A stretch of DNA of 64,000 bases from Myotis daubentonii (GCF_963259705.1 NC_081842.1:181416349-181480348); one strand, 5' to 3'. Counted from the stretch's first letter, positions 1 through 11,508 are shown. Notes: generated from the sequence alone by a model not told the origin. Translations and numbers: made by a program.

Positions 1-420
1 GCTGCCATCTGGGAATGGCTGAAGGCATTTCCCCAAACCTGAATAGGATACATTAAATTGATTCTTGGCTGCCAGACAGCTAAAAGGCATCTTAATCTAC
101 ATGTTATTGCCTCCTACTGGCCAAACACCTGAACAGCCGTAGACTAATTCCCCCATTCTGATAATGCCTGTGTATACCCTTTGAAGTGTATATCTCTGCC
201 TCACCTCAGGACAAGTTGTGTTAATAAAAAGCATGGGGTCCTGAGACCTGAGACCTTAGACCTTAGACCTGAGAGATTAGAACTTGGATCTTAGTTTCCT
301 TTAAACTAGGCTCCTCTGACCCCCAAATGCCTTTCAAAATTATGCTTCGTCTCTGGACTCTTTATTAATCTATGCACAGCCTTCTCCAGATTTCCTGAAC
401 CCTTCTTAATGCTGGAACAA
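1..420 (+). mobile_element. Endogenous retrovirus LTR remnant, 5' end outside window
   Basis: The stretch has the layout of the second half of a retroviral LTR on the plus strand. A polyadenylation signal (AATAAA, about 223-228) is followed by a CT-rich, U5-like stretch that runs to a CA near 420. Between about 236 and 275 there are short direct repeats built on CCTGAGA and CCTTAGA. The left edge is cut by the window, so no target duplication can be tested. The family is not identified; a class I or II ERV is likely. An ordinary single-copy sequence that happens to contain AATAAA is the alternative. Confidence 0.45.
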
Positions 421-2132
421 GAAGCCAGCAGTATTATCTGAAAACAATCCTCCGAATAATTGAAGAAGAGATTATCAAGCCAGTATCTGGGACATAAAAA
501 AGAGAAGAAACTTTAATTAAAGGGAATCACACCAAACTAGCCTCATTTCCTACTGGGTTGGAAATGCTAAATTACTGGATCAACAGCATTCCATAGATGT
601 TGTAAAAAGACCTCAGAAGAGAATTTTCCAGATTCCTTGTCAACATCTAGCTAAGCCATCAACCTAGCCTCTTCAAAATCTTCCAGTGGGTATTTTCTCT
701 GCTTATCATAGAGAGCTGTGGCCATCTTGTCTACCTGGCCTTACCCATGCTGTTCACTTGATAGGAAGAGCCAAGGACAGAACTCTTTGACCAACAGTGG
801 TTTTCTTCAAAACAAGATTTCTCGATGTGGCTAGTCACATGGATGAAGATAAAAAACATTCTGTGAAATTTGCAGAAGAAACAAAACTTGAGGGACTCTT
901 CCATGTGACTTCCAAACTCCAAGCACAATGCTCTTTACACTCCCCTGTGCTACCCAGCCAAACTGAAGACTGAGTCAGCATTAAAACTAGAGCAGGTGGA
1001 CAGCCTGCCCTGCATCAGCTTTGCAATGTGGGTTCATGGATCTTCACTCAGATCAATGCAACATTCAGATCAATGCAAACAATATATTTCCCTCATTTTT
1101 TCTGGTTTTAAATGTATTGTCTCCACCCATCTCCGAGCAGCAATCCTTAGACTCAGGTTCAAGTTCTATTCTGCTGCTAAAATTCCTGTAATATAGAAGC
1201 TAGAGATACAGTGATGAAGACCTATGAGATCTCTATAAGAGATAAAGATAGTAAACACAAATTGCAGAAATCATCATTTAATTGCAATTTTACTAAGTTC
1301 CAGGTGCTAAAAGAGCATTTTTACAAAGAAAACAGAGCTAATATATTATTTGATTTCCTAAAAAGCTTCTCATGGGTAGTGCATAAATTATTATGCCCAT
1401 TTTCAAGGTAAAACTATAGCCAGAGAGCTATAACAAGGATCTATCACATATATACAAGGAAGGAATAGACAAAGAAAGGGGAGAAAATTCTGAATTGTAA
1501 AGTATCATATCAAAGTATATATGATAGTGACAACTGTCGTTTCTGTACTCTGTGATTCCTAGCTTGAGATTCCATTTAAAAAATGAGAACAGCTTATGTC
1601 AGAGTTTTCATATCTTTTTTTCCTGGCCCTCTGTGGTATTGAATAGGCTCGGAGTATTGGTAGAGGTTGTCTCAAGGTAGACACCTACCCTATATTCTAT
1701 CACATGCCAAATAAAATTCTTTAATATCAACTGTACTAACTTGGAAGGAATATTCAAATTCTCAAACTGTTAACCTAGTCTGAAAGAAATGAATAATAAT
1801 ATCTACCCCACAAAATTATGGTCAGCATGAAACAACAAATATACAGCCTGACACATAGTAAGTGCAAAATAAATGGCAAGAGTTTCCCTTTCCATTGCTT
1901 CCCTACTCAATGGAGAGGTCCTCATTGCACAAGATGAATCAGTGTTCTAGGAACCTGGCAGGAGGCTGCTGTCAGAGGCGTGCCCTGCGCTGTCAATATG
2001 TGGCTTTGGTCTTGGCTCCAGGAACTCAAAACTTTAAAAGAAATATAATCAGCATGCCCCTCACTTTTAATTTCCAACTTGCTGTTCATGCCTTACCAAT
2101 TACAAGGGCAGAGTACTTCTCAGGAAAAGGGA

Positions 2133-2134
<2 letters not shown>
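421..2134. other. Unassigned non-coding sequence
   Basis: No intact coding frame, RNA gene or repeat that I can name is visible here. Composition is AT-rich and the frames are short and without domains. It may hold decayed repeats beyond recognition by eye. Confidence 0.5.

Positions 2135-2188
<54 letters not shown>
2135..2188. repeat. (GT)27 microsatellite
   Basis: An uninterrupted run of 27 GT dinucleotides. Open frames of poly-Val/Cys or poly-Thr/His across it are translation artefacts. A run this long and pure is likely to vary in length between individuals. Confidence 0.98.
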
Positions 2189-2190
<2 letters not shown>

Positions 2191-2574
2191 GGTTCCATGG
2201 TTTTTGTTTGCAGCTCTGAGAGCTTGTGAATAGTTTAGTAAGAAAATACCTTCTCCCCTTTCTCTAAGAATTGAGCAGTGATGCATTTTCAGTTCTCCTT
2301 AAACAGAAAAGCTTAGAGAATATTGGAGGTACAGCTTGACTGTTGCATTACAAAAAAAAAAAACTTAGATCTAGAGTCTACAAAAGTGCCACATACCCCA
2401 GGACCCCCACATGCAAAACTGATTGTAGAACTTACTCTAGGAGAAGCTTCACTTTCTCTGAGGAGCTGGCATGATGATGAGAAATACATGTCCCAACCCC
2501 TACCTTTTGCCCAGTTTTGAGGTAAGAAAATTGCAGAGCAAGAAGTAAACCCACTCACTAAAAACTAGTCTTTA

Positions 2575-2745
2575 TTATTAAGCAGCTTTCTTCCTTTTCA
2601 TTGTGTACTTGGCCCTCACAATAATACTGAGGGAATTTTTAGACACAAGTAACAGATGTTTGTGTTGCATATGAGGACATTGAATTCCAGAGGCCAGAAG
2701 TGGCAGAACTAGAATTCAAACTTGGAACTGACTCCAGAACCCCTT
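2575..2745 (+). mobile_element. Ancient MIR-like repeat fragment
   Basis: The order of features matches the common mammalian pattern: a CTCACAATAA-type start, then a pattern like GAGGACATTGA, then an AATTCAAACTTGGA-type stretch resembling the RNA-gene B-box end of MIR-class SINEs. It is strongly diverged and has no visible target duplication. The exact subfamily is not assigned. Confidence 0.45.
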
Positions 2746-3894
2746 CTTGTCAGGTTTGTCTTCTAGCACCAAATACCATGAGAGAGTGAGGCTGAAAACA
2801 AAATTATTACAGTAGGAAAAACAACTCAAAATTCACAACAAGGATAGGGAAATCTATTATTGGGGCAAATAGCCCTTTATTTTTCTTAAATGAGAACCTG
2901 GTAAATGAATGGTCACCATGTCATCAAGGAAAGGTTAGAATACGGCCAGGATCTTCCACTGAAATAGGCAAGGAAGTATGTAATTGGTTTTAGAAAGACT
3001 TACATCTAAAAAGATTAAATCAAGTTTTGGCACATGAAAGGGTAAGCTTCAGTTATTGGAAAATTTACTTAGGTGACACAGTTCATTTCCTGATGAAGCC
3101 AGATTAATGGGACATTACTGAACCTAATTCCTCAAGAAGTAAATGACTCACTCTCCTCCTGCTGGGCTGCCTGAGCTTTCCATGTGCTTGGCCTTTTGCC
3201 CTTTCTGAAAACTCAAGTGCTAGGATGGGAAACTCAGCTGGTAAAGAGAAGGAAAAGAATCAATCCTTTTTGTTCTTTACCTCCAGGTTCGCCATTAATT
3301 GGGTCTTAAACTAAGTGGCACTTTAATAGCCAAAATAGATCACCGCACCACCAAACTTAGAGTTTACACCAAGTTATTTGGAGCTTACCAAGGAGGCCTA
3401 TGGGTAATCAAAATGACTAGATGGGCAAGGTCTTGGAAAGAACAGGATGGGAATGGTAGCATTCTGGGGCTGGACCTCTCAGAATGGATGCAGAGCATGA
3501 GGCTCTTTGTATAGATAGATGTTCACAGAAAAGCAACAGCAATGAAATACTCAACAATCAGATGGTCAAGATGTCCTATTATGTGGAGATCTGGCAGTAT
3601 TTCTAATAAATTGTGTTTCAAGGAAAGCAATAGAGAAAGTAGCTTCTTTCCCCAACTGTCCTAATGTTTGCTCAATGGACTTATGAACAAAATGATCATA
3701 GTCACAAGGATGAAGGTTAGCAATGATGTAGCCAGATTGATTTTGGTTAGAAGTCTATGTTATTAAACCTATGCATCAGTGTCCAACCCATTAACAGCAG
3801 AGACCATTGCTGAGACTAAGGTAAGGAACTGTTTCCAGTGAGAGCATTTAGCCACCTGGTCTGATCATGTAGGGAGACAGTAATGTATCCTCAC
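2746..3894. other. Unassigned non-coding sequence
   Basis: No recognisable gene. The 71-codon frame at 3299-3514 has no domain I know. The right part could be more of the decayed ERV interior that is clearer after 3895, but I cannot show this. Confidence 0.4.
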
Positions 3895-4860
3895 TACAAC
3901 AGATACCAATATATACCATATCTGAAAGTGACTTCCCGCCCACATGTTTCTGACAACATCGCCATCAACAGACATAAGAATGCCTTACTCTCTGCTGAAA
4001 CCAGTTTGGCTCAGTGGTTAGAGCATCAGCCTGTGGACTGAAAGGTCCCAGGTTCGATTCTGGTCAAGGGCATATACCTGGGTTGTGGGCACATCCCCAG
4101 TAGGAGAGGTGCAGAAGGCAGCTGATTGATGTTTCTAACTCTCTCTCTCCCTTCCTCTCTGTAAAAAATCAATAAAAAAAATATTTTTTTTTTTAAAAAA
4201 AAAGAATGCCTTACTCTCTATCATAGAATCCCACACAACGCTGCTTCTGATCGAGGAATTCATTTTACAAATAAGAAGTAGGACAATGAACTTATAACCA
4301 TGAGTTTCATCATGAACTTCATCACTCAAAACAGTCTAACAGATTGAATGGTGTAATGACCTATTAAAGACTCAGTTTTGATTCTTGCTAGATGGCAGTA
4401 CTTGCCAGGTTTGGGTTCTGTGCCACAAGGTGCAGTATATCTTCTGAACTACCATTTCATAGGTGATGCCACTTTTCCATGGCCAGAATACTTGGGTGTG
4501 AGAACCAAGAAGCAGGATGAGTTTCTTTCACCATTAACTCTAATGACCCATTCACACAAAACATTTACTCCCATTGCTACAAATTTGGGCTCTGTTGTCT
4601 TAGAGGTATTATTTCCAAAGGAAGGAATATATCTACCTGGGGACACAACAATGATTGATTTAACTGGAAATCAAAACTACCAACTGCCTGGTTCATGCTC
4701 CTGCAACATGAACTAACATGACTGGTGGTAAAAGTTAATAGACGACCATAGCAACACAATACATTAAACTCTACTACCGGTTTAGGCCTTCTAGGAATGA
4801 AGGCCATGAGTAATTGAGGTGCTGGATGAGGCAAAAGGAAAATAAATTTAGCAGTGGAAT
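3895..4860 (+). pseudogene. Decayed ERV internal region (pol/dUTPase-like), split by a SINE
   Basis: Read on the plus strand and skipping the SINE at 3994-4201, this resembles an old ERV internal region that is repeated in many mammalian genomes. The best piece is the frame at 4378-4716, whose C-terminal half contains PGDTTMI, a motif resembling retroviral dUTPase-like domains. The frame stops soon afterwards and the next stretch keeps similarity only with stops and shifts. No LTR is visible next to it. It is non-functional. The assignment rests on remembered resemblance, so a different ancient retroelement is possible. Confidence 0.42.
3994..4201 (+). mobile_element. Ves SINE (tRNA-derived, vesper bat)
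   Basis: The head carries pol III promoter-like boxes (TGGCTCAGTGGTTAGAGC and GGTTCGATTCTGG), followed by the conserved Ves body, a TCTCTCTC tract, TGTAAAAAATCAATAAA and an A-rich tail. Perfect 18-bp target duplications AAGAATGCCTTACTCTCT lie at 3976-3993 and 4202-4219. It is inserted in the ERV interior remnant. It is non-autonomous and depends on L1 enzymes. Confidence 0.97.
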
Positions 4861-6192
4861 AAGGAAGCTCTTACTATAACTATGCTCTTTCAATCAGTCA
4901 CAGAAATGAGAAGGCTGCAACTATACAACCAGTCATCTTCCATATCTCTAATTCCTCCCTAGCACCTTAATAAAGTCTAGGTGATTTTATTTGGCTGGCA
5001 CTAGTAAAAGTGAGAGGCAAAGAACACTGGGAAAGAGATCATCTTGCTCTTCAGCTTCTCTAGTAGGAGAGGACTCTGTCTTCTAATGAGATTCATAAGA
5101 TCGAGAAGGGAGAAGAAGGTTTAAATTCTGGGCAGCAAGAAAAATGACAAATGTCTCCTACAAAGAAATATATTAAACACCTGCCATGTATAGAGGAACA
5201 TTTGAACTGAGATTTAAAGATTAGGCAGGAATGAGGCAAACAGCTAGAAAGGAAATGGCATTCCATAGAGAACAGAATATGCAACAGTTCAGAGCTGTCT
5301 TGAGAGTGCCAATCATGCCATGAGAGTGGGTGGGGAAGACTATCACTGACTGCAGTGAAGTTAAGCTACTTGGTCAACATCACACAGCTTGATGTGTGGT
5401 AGGGCTGAAACTCAAGTACTGGTCACTCTGAGGCCATATCCAGTTCCACCACCCAACTCTCCCTCTTGCTTCTAGCTGGTGAGGAGATAAATGCTCAGCC
5501 AGAGGCAAAGGACTGCACATCCTGGGCCTGGATCATCATCAACCCAAATGAGTGCTGCTGATCAATCCAGAGTTGACTCCCAAGGCTTTTCTCTGAAATG
5601 CAGGCAGGGGACCCAAGAATATCCCAGAGTACCCACCAGAAGGAAACTCTGAGTTCCACAAAAGCAAGTCTTGCACAGTACTCAGACCCACTCTAGATTC
5701 AAGCAAACCCTTGTCATATCCCTATACAAAGTCCAAAACCAAAACTTTAATTTCCTTTTTGGAAATAAGGAGTGCTTCGTGTGAGAATAAAATATACTAC
5801 TGACCAAAGGGAAGGAGAAGAAAAAGCAGCCTAATTTGGTCATTGCTAAAAGAAAACTGGGGAGCAAGGCCCACAGCTGCCTCCCTAGGAAGTCCTATTA
5901 ATTCAGACAATGGGCCAATTGTTCTCCCCGCCTAAAGAAACCCTGCAGTCCCCAACCTGGGAGCCACTCAGTGTCTTTCTCTATTGCTTTCCTTGAAACA
6001 CAATTTATTAGAAATACTGCCAGATCTCCAGGGGGGAAACAAAAGGCTGGCAGTAAAATGAAACACCTAATTAACAGAGAGTACCGTTCCACTGTTGCCA
6101 GAGAACTTTCTGCAAGACTCCTGGCTCGTTGGAGAAGGTAGTTAAGCAAGGGGACCCACGGAGCACTGAGTACCTACTATTGTGCACACTAT
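4861..6192. other. Unassigned non-coding sequence
   Basis: No recognisable gene or well-bounded repeat. A stretch near 5330-5460 resembles the tail half of MIR-class SINEs (TCACACAGCTTGATG-like), but too weakly to place ends. Confidence 0.45.
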
Positions 6193-6483
6193 AGTGGCTG
6201 GAGGTAGCATTGCTCAGTGGTTATGAGCATTGACTTTGGAATCAGAATGCCTGGGTTCAAGTCCTACCTTTGGCACTTACTGTGACAAGTGCTATAACCT
6301 CCCTGAGACTATGAAATGAGAGTAATTATTGTCTTTCTTAAGGTGATTGTGAAAGTCAAATGAGTTAATTAATCAAAGTAATTGAAAAACTATATCTAGT
6401 AAGTGTTAAATAAGTATTAGCTATTATTATTATATGTGAGGTGAGTCCACTATTAAACACATCATCTCACTTTATTCCTACAA
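6193..6483 (+). mobile_element. MIR SINE and adjoining MIR-like fragment (left part)
   Basis: The head GCATTGCTCAGTGGTTATGA and the B-box-like GGGTTCAAGTCCTACC are followed by the MIR core order (cell of CTTACTGTGACAAG, then ATGAAATGAGAGTAATTATT) to about 6432. A second MIR-like segment begins near 6440 and is cut at 6483 by a Helitron; it resumes at 6706 without loss or duplication of bases. Confidence 0.75.
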
Positions 6484-6705
6484 CTAGAGGCCCAGTGCAC
6501 AAATTCGGGGTTGATCGGGGCACAGGAGGTTGGCCAGCCAGAGGGAGGGGCTGTTGGAGGTGGGCTGTGGGAGCGCACTGAACACCAGGGGGCAGCTCCT
6601 GTGTTGAGCGTCTGCCCCCTGGTGTTTGGCATGCGTCATAGCGACCGGTCAACTGGTCATTCGATCATTCGGTTGTTCGGTCACTTAGGCTTTTATATAT
6701 ATAGA
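6484..6705 (-). mobile_element. Short non-autonomous HeliBat Helitron (222 bp)
   Basis: On the minus strand it starts 5'-TCTATATATATAAAAG at 6705 and ends with CTAG-3' at 6484, preceded by the degenerate palindrome GTGCACTGGGCCTCTAG-type terminus. It sits between A and T with no target duplication, as Helitrons do, and interrupts a MIR-like repeat that continues across both sides. It has no Rep/helicase coding capacity and must have been mobilised in trans. Confidence 0.93.
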
Positions 6706-6815
6706 TAACTCTGGGATGGGGATTATTACACCCAACTCACAGGTGGTGAAACTGAGGAGCAGGAAAGTTAAGCAGTTACTTGTTTTAGCTTACATAGTAC
6801 AGCCAGAACTGAAAT
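6706..6815 (+). mobile_element. MIR-like repeat, right part after Helitron
   Basis: GGATTATTACACCCAACTC, then AAACTGAGGAGCAGGAAAG, continues the MIR-like segment left at 6483 with normal order. This is the target into which the 222-bp Helitron inserted. Confidence 0.6.
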
Positions 6816-7000
6816 GCATAATGCACAATGATAAAGCCTGAGATATTTCCAGAATATCATGCTGTTCACTTCCCCTGTGAGAAGTCCGCCTCATCACTGT
6901 GTCCATTCGCAGCCTCAGAAGTTTTGCCATTGACTCTGGCCTATTAGGACCCAGTCTCCAGCCTCTGAACTGGTGGACAAATGCAGGCCACAGGCTATGG

Positions 7001-7152
7001 CAGTGGTTGGCAAACTTCGGCTCGCGAGCCACATGCGACTCTTTGGCCCCTTGAGTGTGGCCACGAAGTTTCAATTGCACTGCATGTGCACGCCTGCACG
7101 TGGTATTTTGTGAAAGAGCCACACTCAAGGGGCCGCAGTTTGCCGACCACTG
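7001..7152. mobile_element. hAT MITE with perfect 8-bp target duplication (152 bp)
   Basis: Terminal inverted repeats CAGTGGTTGGCAAACTTCGG and, at the other end, GCAGTTTGCCGACCACTG. Perfect direct repeats GGCTATGG flank it at 6993-7000 and 7153-7160; 8-bp target duplications are diagnostic of hAT elements. The interior is palindromic (ACTCTTTGGCCCCTTGAGTG against CACTCAAGGGGCC) and has no coding capacity. Its low divergence and intact duplication argue for activity in the bat lineage. Confidence 0.96.
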
Positions 7153-7160
7153 GGCTATGG

Positions 7161-8282
7161 GGACTGCAGGGCCAGGGCCCTGTGACAAGCACATCTTTGC
7201 AGGCAGCATCTGGCCTGTTATCATCAAGAGAGATTAAAGGAGGGGTAGACACAAGAAAAGGGAGTGGGGAAAGGGCTGCCAGTGGGGAAAACCCAGCTCC
7301 ATTTGCATTTACTGGTGTTTGTTTATACATTTGTATCCAGCCTTGATTTTCGGGGATTTATACAGCAGGATAAAATTGAGTCTCACTTGGGGCAGCAACT
7401 TCCTAATGAGTCTCCTTGAAGTCTCACCCCAGTGACTTTTTCAACTTCCATTTATCATTTTTCAAAACAATATAAAGCCTTGGCAGACAGCCTACTTCTT
7501 TCTCCAGCATCCCACCCCACCTGCCTTCTACAGAAAGCCATAAAGTAAAGCATCTGGCAAAATGCTGCCTGCATAGCTGGGGTTCAGCATTGCAAGATGG
7601 CTCCAGGACCAGCAAGTCACTCCCCACGGTTCCCAGTGGATTTTATTGGACTTCCAAAAGTAGCTGTTCCCCTGGGCTTTGGAGGAAAATGCATTTGTAC
7701 AACCTTTTCCTTTCCTTCCTCTCTCTACCCCCAGGAAGTCCTCTCCTCAGCCAAGATGACCAAGAATGCAAGCTTGTTGCATTTACGTGTGTGTTTGTGT
7801 GGTTATGAATATCTTCCCGCTGGGAAGCCAGCATATGAAGTCCCACCCCTACCCCCCAGTCCCAAATTGAAACAAGCTGGTTGTAATTGCGAGGGAGCCC
7901 AGCTCACACCAGCTGGGCCCTGCTCTGAGCTTCAGAAAATGCTGTTTCATGTTCAGATGCAAATGACTATTTCCTCTCTAGAGCGTGCCGGGACTGTGTT
8001 CCCATCTGAATGGGGGACAGGGGCTCTGGAAGAACATTTGGCCAAGCTGTCACAATGAATTATGCTGTCCTGAAACTTTCCCTGAATTCAAAGAGTGGTC
8101 AGTGCTCCCCAGGAGGTGCAGAGAGCAAGGGAAGAGCCATGTTCCCAGAGCCTCCCCACAGCTGTTCCTGCTCCACATCCCACTGCCAACCCCTGAGGAC
8201 CAGCACTCATGGTCCCTGAACTGGTTCTCCTGCTTCCAGGAGTGCCTTCTCCAATCTATGCCAATCTATGCTGCCAGAGTGA
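7161..8282. other. Unassigned, relatively GC-rich sequence
   Basis: Several overlapping open frames occur here, the longest 7597-8058 plus (153 codons). None shows a domain, a signal peptide, or credible splice structure. I treat them as chance frames in GC-rich sequence. An exon of an unrecognised transcript cannot be excluded. Confidence 0.4.
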
Positions 8283-8311
8283 CTCATTCATTCATTCATT
8301 CATTCATTCAG
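8283..8311. repeat. (TTCA)n microsatellite
   Basis: Seven tandem copies of the ATTC/TTCA tetranucleotide. Such runs commonly grow from the (TTCA)-like 3' terminus of L2 elements, which may be the origin here. Confidence 0.9.
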
Positions 8312-8434
8312 GCATTGCACACTTAATTGAACCAAATATATTGTAGGCACAGTATAGGATACAGCAGGACCCACACAGGGGATGAGGAGAGTGGAGGGAG
8401 AGAAATCTGTCCTTAGGAAGCATACCTGGTATAT

Positions 8435-8800
8435 TCAATGATCCTTCTCATGTGCAGTCTCACGTTACTCCTCTATGCTCAAATGTCCTCAGTGGCTCTG
8501 TATGGCCAACTGAATGAAAATTAGATTTCTTAATGCAGACTAAACCTCCAGGCTCAGACTCAGATCCGTGTTCCAGTCTTAAGTTTAATTCTCCACCATC
8601 TAGGATCCAGTCATGAGCCTGTTGAACACCTGCCCACCGTGCATGGTCCAGCTCCGATGCCATCTCCCTGGAAATATCCAGGATTCCCCAGTAGGAATGA
8701 ACCCCTCCTTCCTTTGTGTTCTTAATATCCCCGCAATTTACAGCAAGGGGTACTGGCAGCCATTACCCAAAAATCCAAATTGACCTTCTTACAGTTTCAC
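8435..8800 (+). mobile_element. L2-like LINE relic
   Basis: The order of CCTCAGTGGCTCTGTATGGC-like text, a purine-rich middle and a late AATTTACAGCAAGG region resembles L2 3' sequences. It is highly decayed. It has no coding capacity. Confidence 0.4.
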
Positions 8801-8904
8801 TCTCCCCAGGCCTAATTGTGTGTTAAGACTAATAATTTGTATGGTCATAAACATGACTCAGGCTCCTTGATATGGGAATTTAACTCAAATGTTTTGTGGG
8901 CCTA

Positions 8905-9050
8905 ATAGGTGGCAAGGTCTGTGCTACACATTTTCATTTATTTCTTCCTGCCCTCTACTTGCTCCTATATACAGATGACAAAACCAAACTCAGAGAGGTG
9001 AAGTAATTTAGCCAATGTTACACAGCTAGCCGAAAAGGGTTCCTTGCTCA
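8905..9050 (+). mobile_element. MIR-like ancient repeat
   Basis: CTACACATTTTCATTTATTT, then ACAGATGACAAAACCAAACTC and GTTACACAGCTAGC follow the order of the common MIR-type tail sequence. It is diverged and without target duplication. Confidence 0.5.
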
Positions 9051-10059
9051 TTCTCACAACCCACTCTTCCCAAGTCCAGGACACAGTTGTGTACTGGGGG
9101 GGTCCCTGTGCAGTTACCGGACAAACACTGCACCTCTACCTGGGGCATCCTTTCCACTTGCTGGTAAGTAATATAAATACTATTTGATGTCAAGAATATC
9201 TACAATAAAACAAACCCAGATGTTACATATTATGGAGTGGAATTTTAAGATTGCATAAATTTTAAAGATGAAATACAAGTCTTCAAATCCATTTTGCAAC
9301 AGAGGGGGGCTCTTTGGGCTGTGCTCCAGGCCTCTGCAGCTGGCCCCCATTCAGACTCCTGTGCATGAGGGCTACTTGGATGAAAACATTTTCTTTAATA
9401 TTACATTTTCTTGCTGAAGAGTGTATGTTCTCCCCCTCCTAAGAGTCAGGCCTTGCATATGGCAGTCAATAACTGATGGATGTCGTTGCCTCAATGATGT
9501 GTTCATGATGACCTGATTTCTCTTCTAATATTTTCAATCCCATAGGGACCTTAGCTGCCTGACCCCAAAGAAAAACATAGTGATATAAAATTCAGTCATT
9601 GTTTCAAGACATGAGAAGAACTTACACTGTGGAGGGTGTGAAGAAGAGAAGACCCCATGCCCCTCAATGATTCTACTCCGCATAATTTAGAATTGATTCT
9701 AACTAGTATTGACTAGGAGCAAGGCTGGGTTTTCTGAGCACAAATGAGTTCTGGATAACATGTGTTTTTGTTTTCATTGGGTTAATTATCTGGCAAGAGC
9801 AACTCAAATTTAACATGTAGCACCTGAGCCACTGCATCCTCCCCTCCCTACTGCTCACATCCACTGCAAACTTGGCTACTTAATCACAAACCTCATTTCT
9901 CTACATCCCAAACTTAACTTCAGGATTCATCTCAACACAGCACTCAGGCAGCTGCTCCCAATGGACCAGAGTTGGCACAAGAGACCAATCTTCACCTTCC
10001 CTGATTTGGAGCACAATCATCAGACGAAGGGGACTATTCCAGTTCCTCCCAGGCCAGTT
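9051..10059. other. Unassigned non-coding sequence
   Basis: No gene or well-bounded repeat seen on either strand. Composition is mixed and all frames are short. Confidence 0.5.
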
Positions 10060-10356
10060 TAACAAACGTTAATTGAGTATCTGTTTTACATGTTCCCACC
10101 TCATACCTGATTCCAAAGAGCAATCTGACCATGCTCTCTTCCATAAAACCTTCTGTGGCTTCACATTCTCCTGCTATTGTTTAGGGTCCTCCCTCACCTG
10201 TCCCAGCCAGCCTTCCGGGCTCTTCTTGTGGCACATCCACACAGTGACCCTGCCCTCCAGCCTCTGAACCATGTCACCACTCTGCCATCTGCTATCTCCA
10301 TGACTTTGCATACCTGCTCCCTTGGCCTGAAGCAACTTCCTCTCCCTTGCCTAGAT
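10060..10356 (+). mobile_element. L2 LINE relic (left part)
   Basis: ATCTGACCATGCTCTCTTCC, then CCTTCTGTGGCTTCACATTC and a later run of cytosine-rich text with CCTGCTCCCTTGGCC match the typical L2 ORF2-end order. It is interrupted by MER5A at 10357 and continues after it. Confidence 0.7.
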
Positions 10357-10534
10357 CAGTGGTTCTGGAACTTAATCATAAATCACTGGACAGGTTAAAA
10401 CACAGGTTTCTGGGTCCTCATACCCAGTTTCTGATTCAGTAGGTCTGTGATGAGTCACAAGTATTTTCATTTCTCACAATTTCTCGGGCAATGATAGTGC
10501 TTCTAAGCCGGGAACCACAATTTGAGAACTATGG
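10357..10534 (+). mobile_element. MER5A-type hAT-Charlie MITE
   Basis: It starts CAGTGGTTCTGGAACTTA, has the hallmark TTTCTGATTCAGTAGGTCTG near 10430, and ends with an eroded inverted repeat (CACAATTTGAGAACTATGG). Flanks GCCTAGAT (10349-10356) and CTCTAGAT (10535-10542) match at 6 of 8 bases, consistent with a decayed 8-bp duplication. It is a placental-mammal-wide old element, nested in L2. Confidence 0.85.
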
Positions 10535-10830
10535 CTCTAGATAACTCTGGCCTGCCCTTCGAGCTCAACTAAAGCTTCACTTCTTCCAGAAAGCCCACCA
10601 TGACTAGCCTCCTTCCATGTTGTATTGGGTTTCTTCTCTGGATTCCACACCCCCTGTTATTTCCTCTGTCCTTGCACAGAAAAAGTTATGAAGAAATTAC
10701 CTGTTAATGTGTTTATATCTCCTCTCAATGTAAGCTCCTTGGGACTCCAACTCCACCATGTCGTATTTATCCCCATATCCCTAATAACTCCCAAAGTGCT
10801 TAGTACATAGTAGAGGGTTATTAATGAGGA
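10535..10830 (+). mobile_element. L2 LINE relic (right part)
   Basis: Resumes L2 text after MER5A: TTCTTCCAGAAAGCCCACCA, later TAAGCTCCTTGGGACTCC and the near-terminal GTGCTTAGTACATAGTAGAG. The order is collinear with the left part, so MER5A inserted into an existing L2. Confidence 0.75.
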
Positions 10831-10859
10831 GGAATATTATAACCGTGGCTCCATCCTTT

Positions 10860-11375
10860 CTTACCTGGAGTACTGCCTCAATCTCCTCCCTAGTCTCCCG
10901 GCCTCCCTTCCATCCCCCCAACCTAACTCTTACTTAAAGCTCTTCCATGACCACACATGACCATCAGGAAAAAGGCCAAATTCCTTATCCTGGCATTCAA
11001 ACCTCCAGGTTTGTTCCCCAACATAATTTCCAGCCTCATCCTCTATGTTCTCAATATCCCAAACTGCTTTATCCTTCTATGCTAGTTCCTCTGCAAAGAA
11101 TACCCTTCACGTTTTTCTTCCTGGAAAACTCCTATTCATGCTTCAAGGTCCAGATCAAATATCAACATTTCTATAAAACTTCCCTTGATTATTCCTGGCC
11201 TAAATAAATTATTCTCAACTTGTACTTCCCTTTGGTGAAACATTTAGACAAGCAAACAACCCTCTCTATTATCCAGGAAACTCTCCCTAGTAGACTTTGT
11301 TCCTAAAAGACTGGTCTACATCTGTTTCACTGGTCTCTACCAGAAAGCCTAGTGTATAGGAAGTGCTCAATGACT
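10860..11375 (+). mobile_element. Second L2 LINE relic
   Basis: An independent, collinear L2 copy: AAAGGCCAAATTCCTTATCC, CTTCCTGGAAAACTCCTATT, CATGCTTCAAGGTCCAGATC and a 3' end with AGTGCTCAATGACTTTTTT. It lies downstream of, and in the same orientation as, the L2 at 10060-10830. Non-coding. Confidence 0.7.
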
Positions 11376-11508
11376 TTTTTAAATCAATCTGGCTTCCACC
11401 CTAAAGAATATAAGCACAAACTTGGGTATTTGGGGCTCCAACCTCCATCAAAATTCCCTTAGAATCTTCACCTCAAAGCAACCATTTCACTTGTATTTTA
11501 AAAATAGA

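Noticed and set aside
2086..2286. Frames with poly-Thr/His or poly-Val/Cys at CA/GT runs (also 13341-13685, 18975-19178, 61240-61535)
   Set aside because: Translation of dinucleotide microsatellites.
7597..8058. 153-codon open frame with an overlapping frame
   Set aside because: No recognisable protein features, and overlapping frames on both strands are equally open, so it is compositional.
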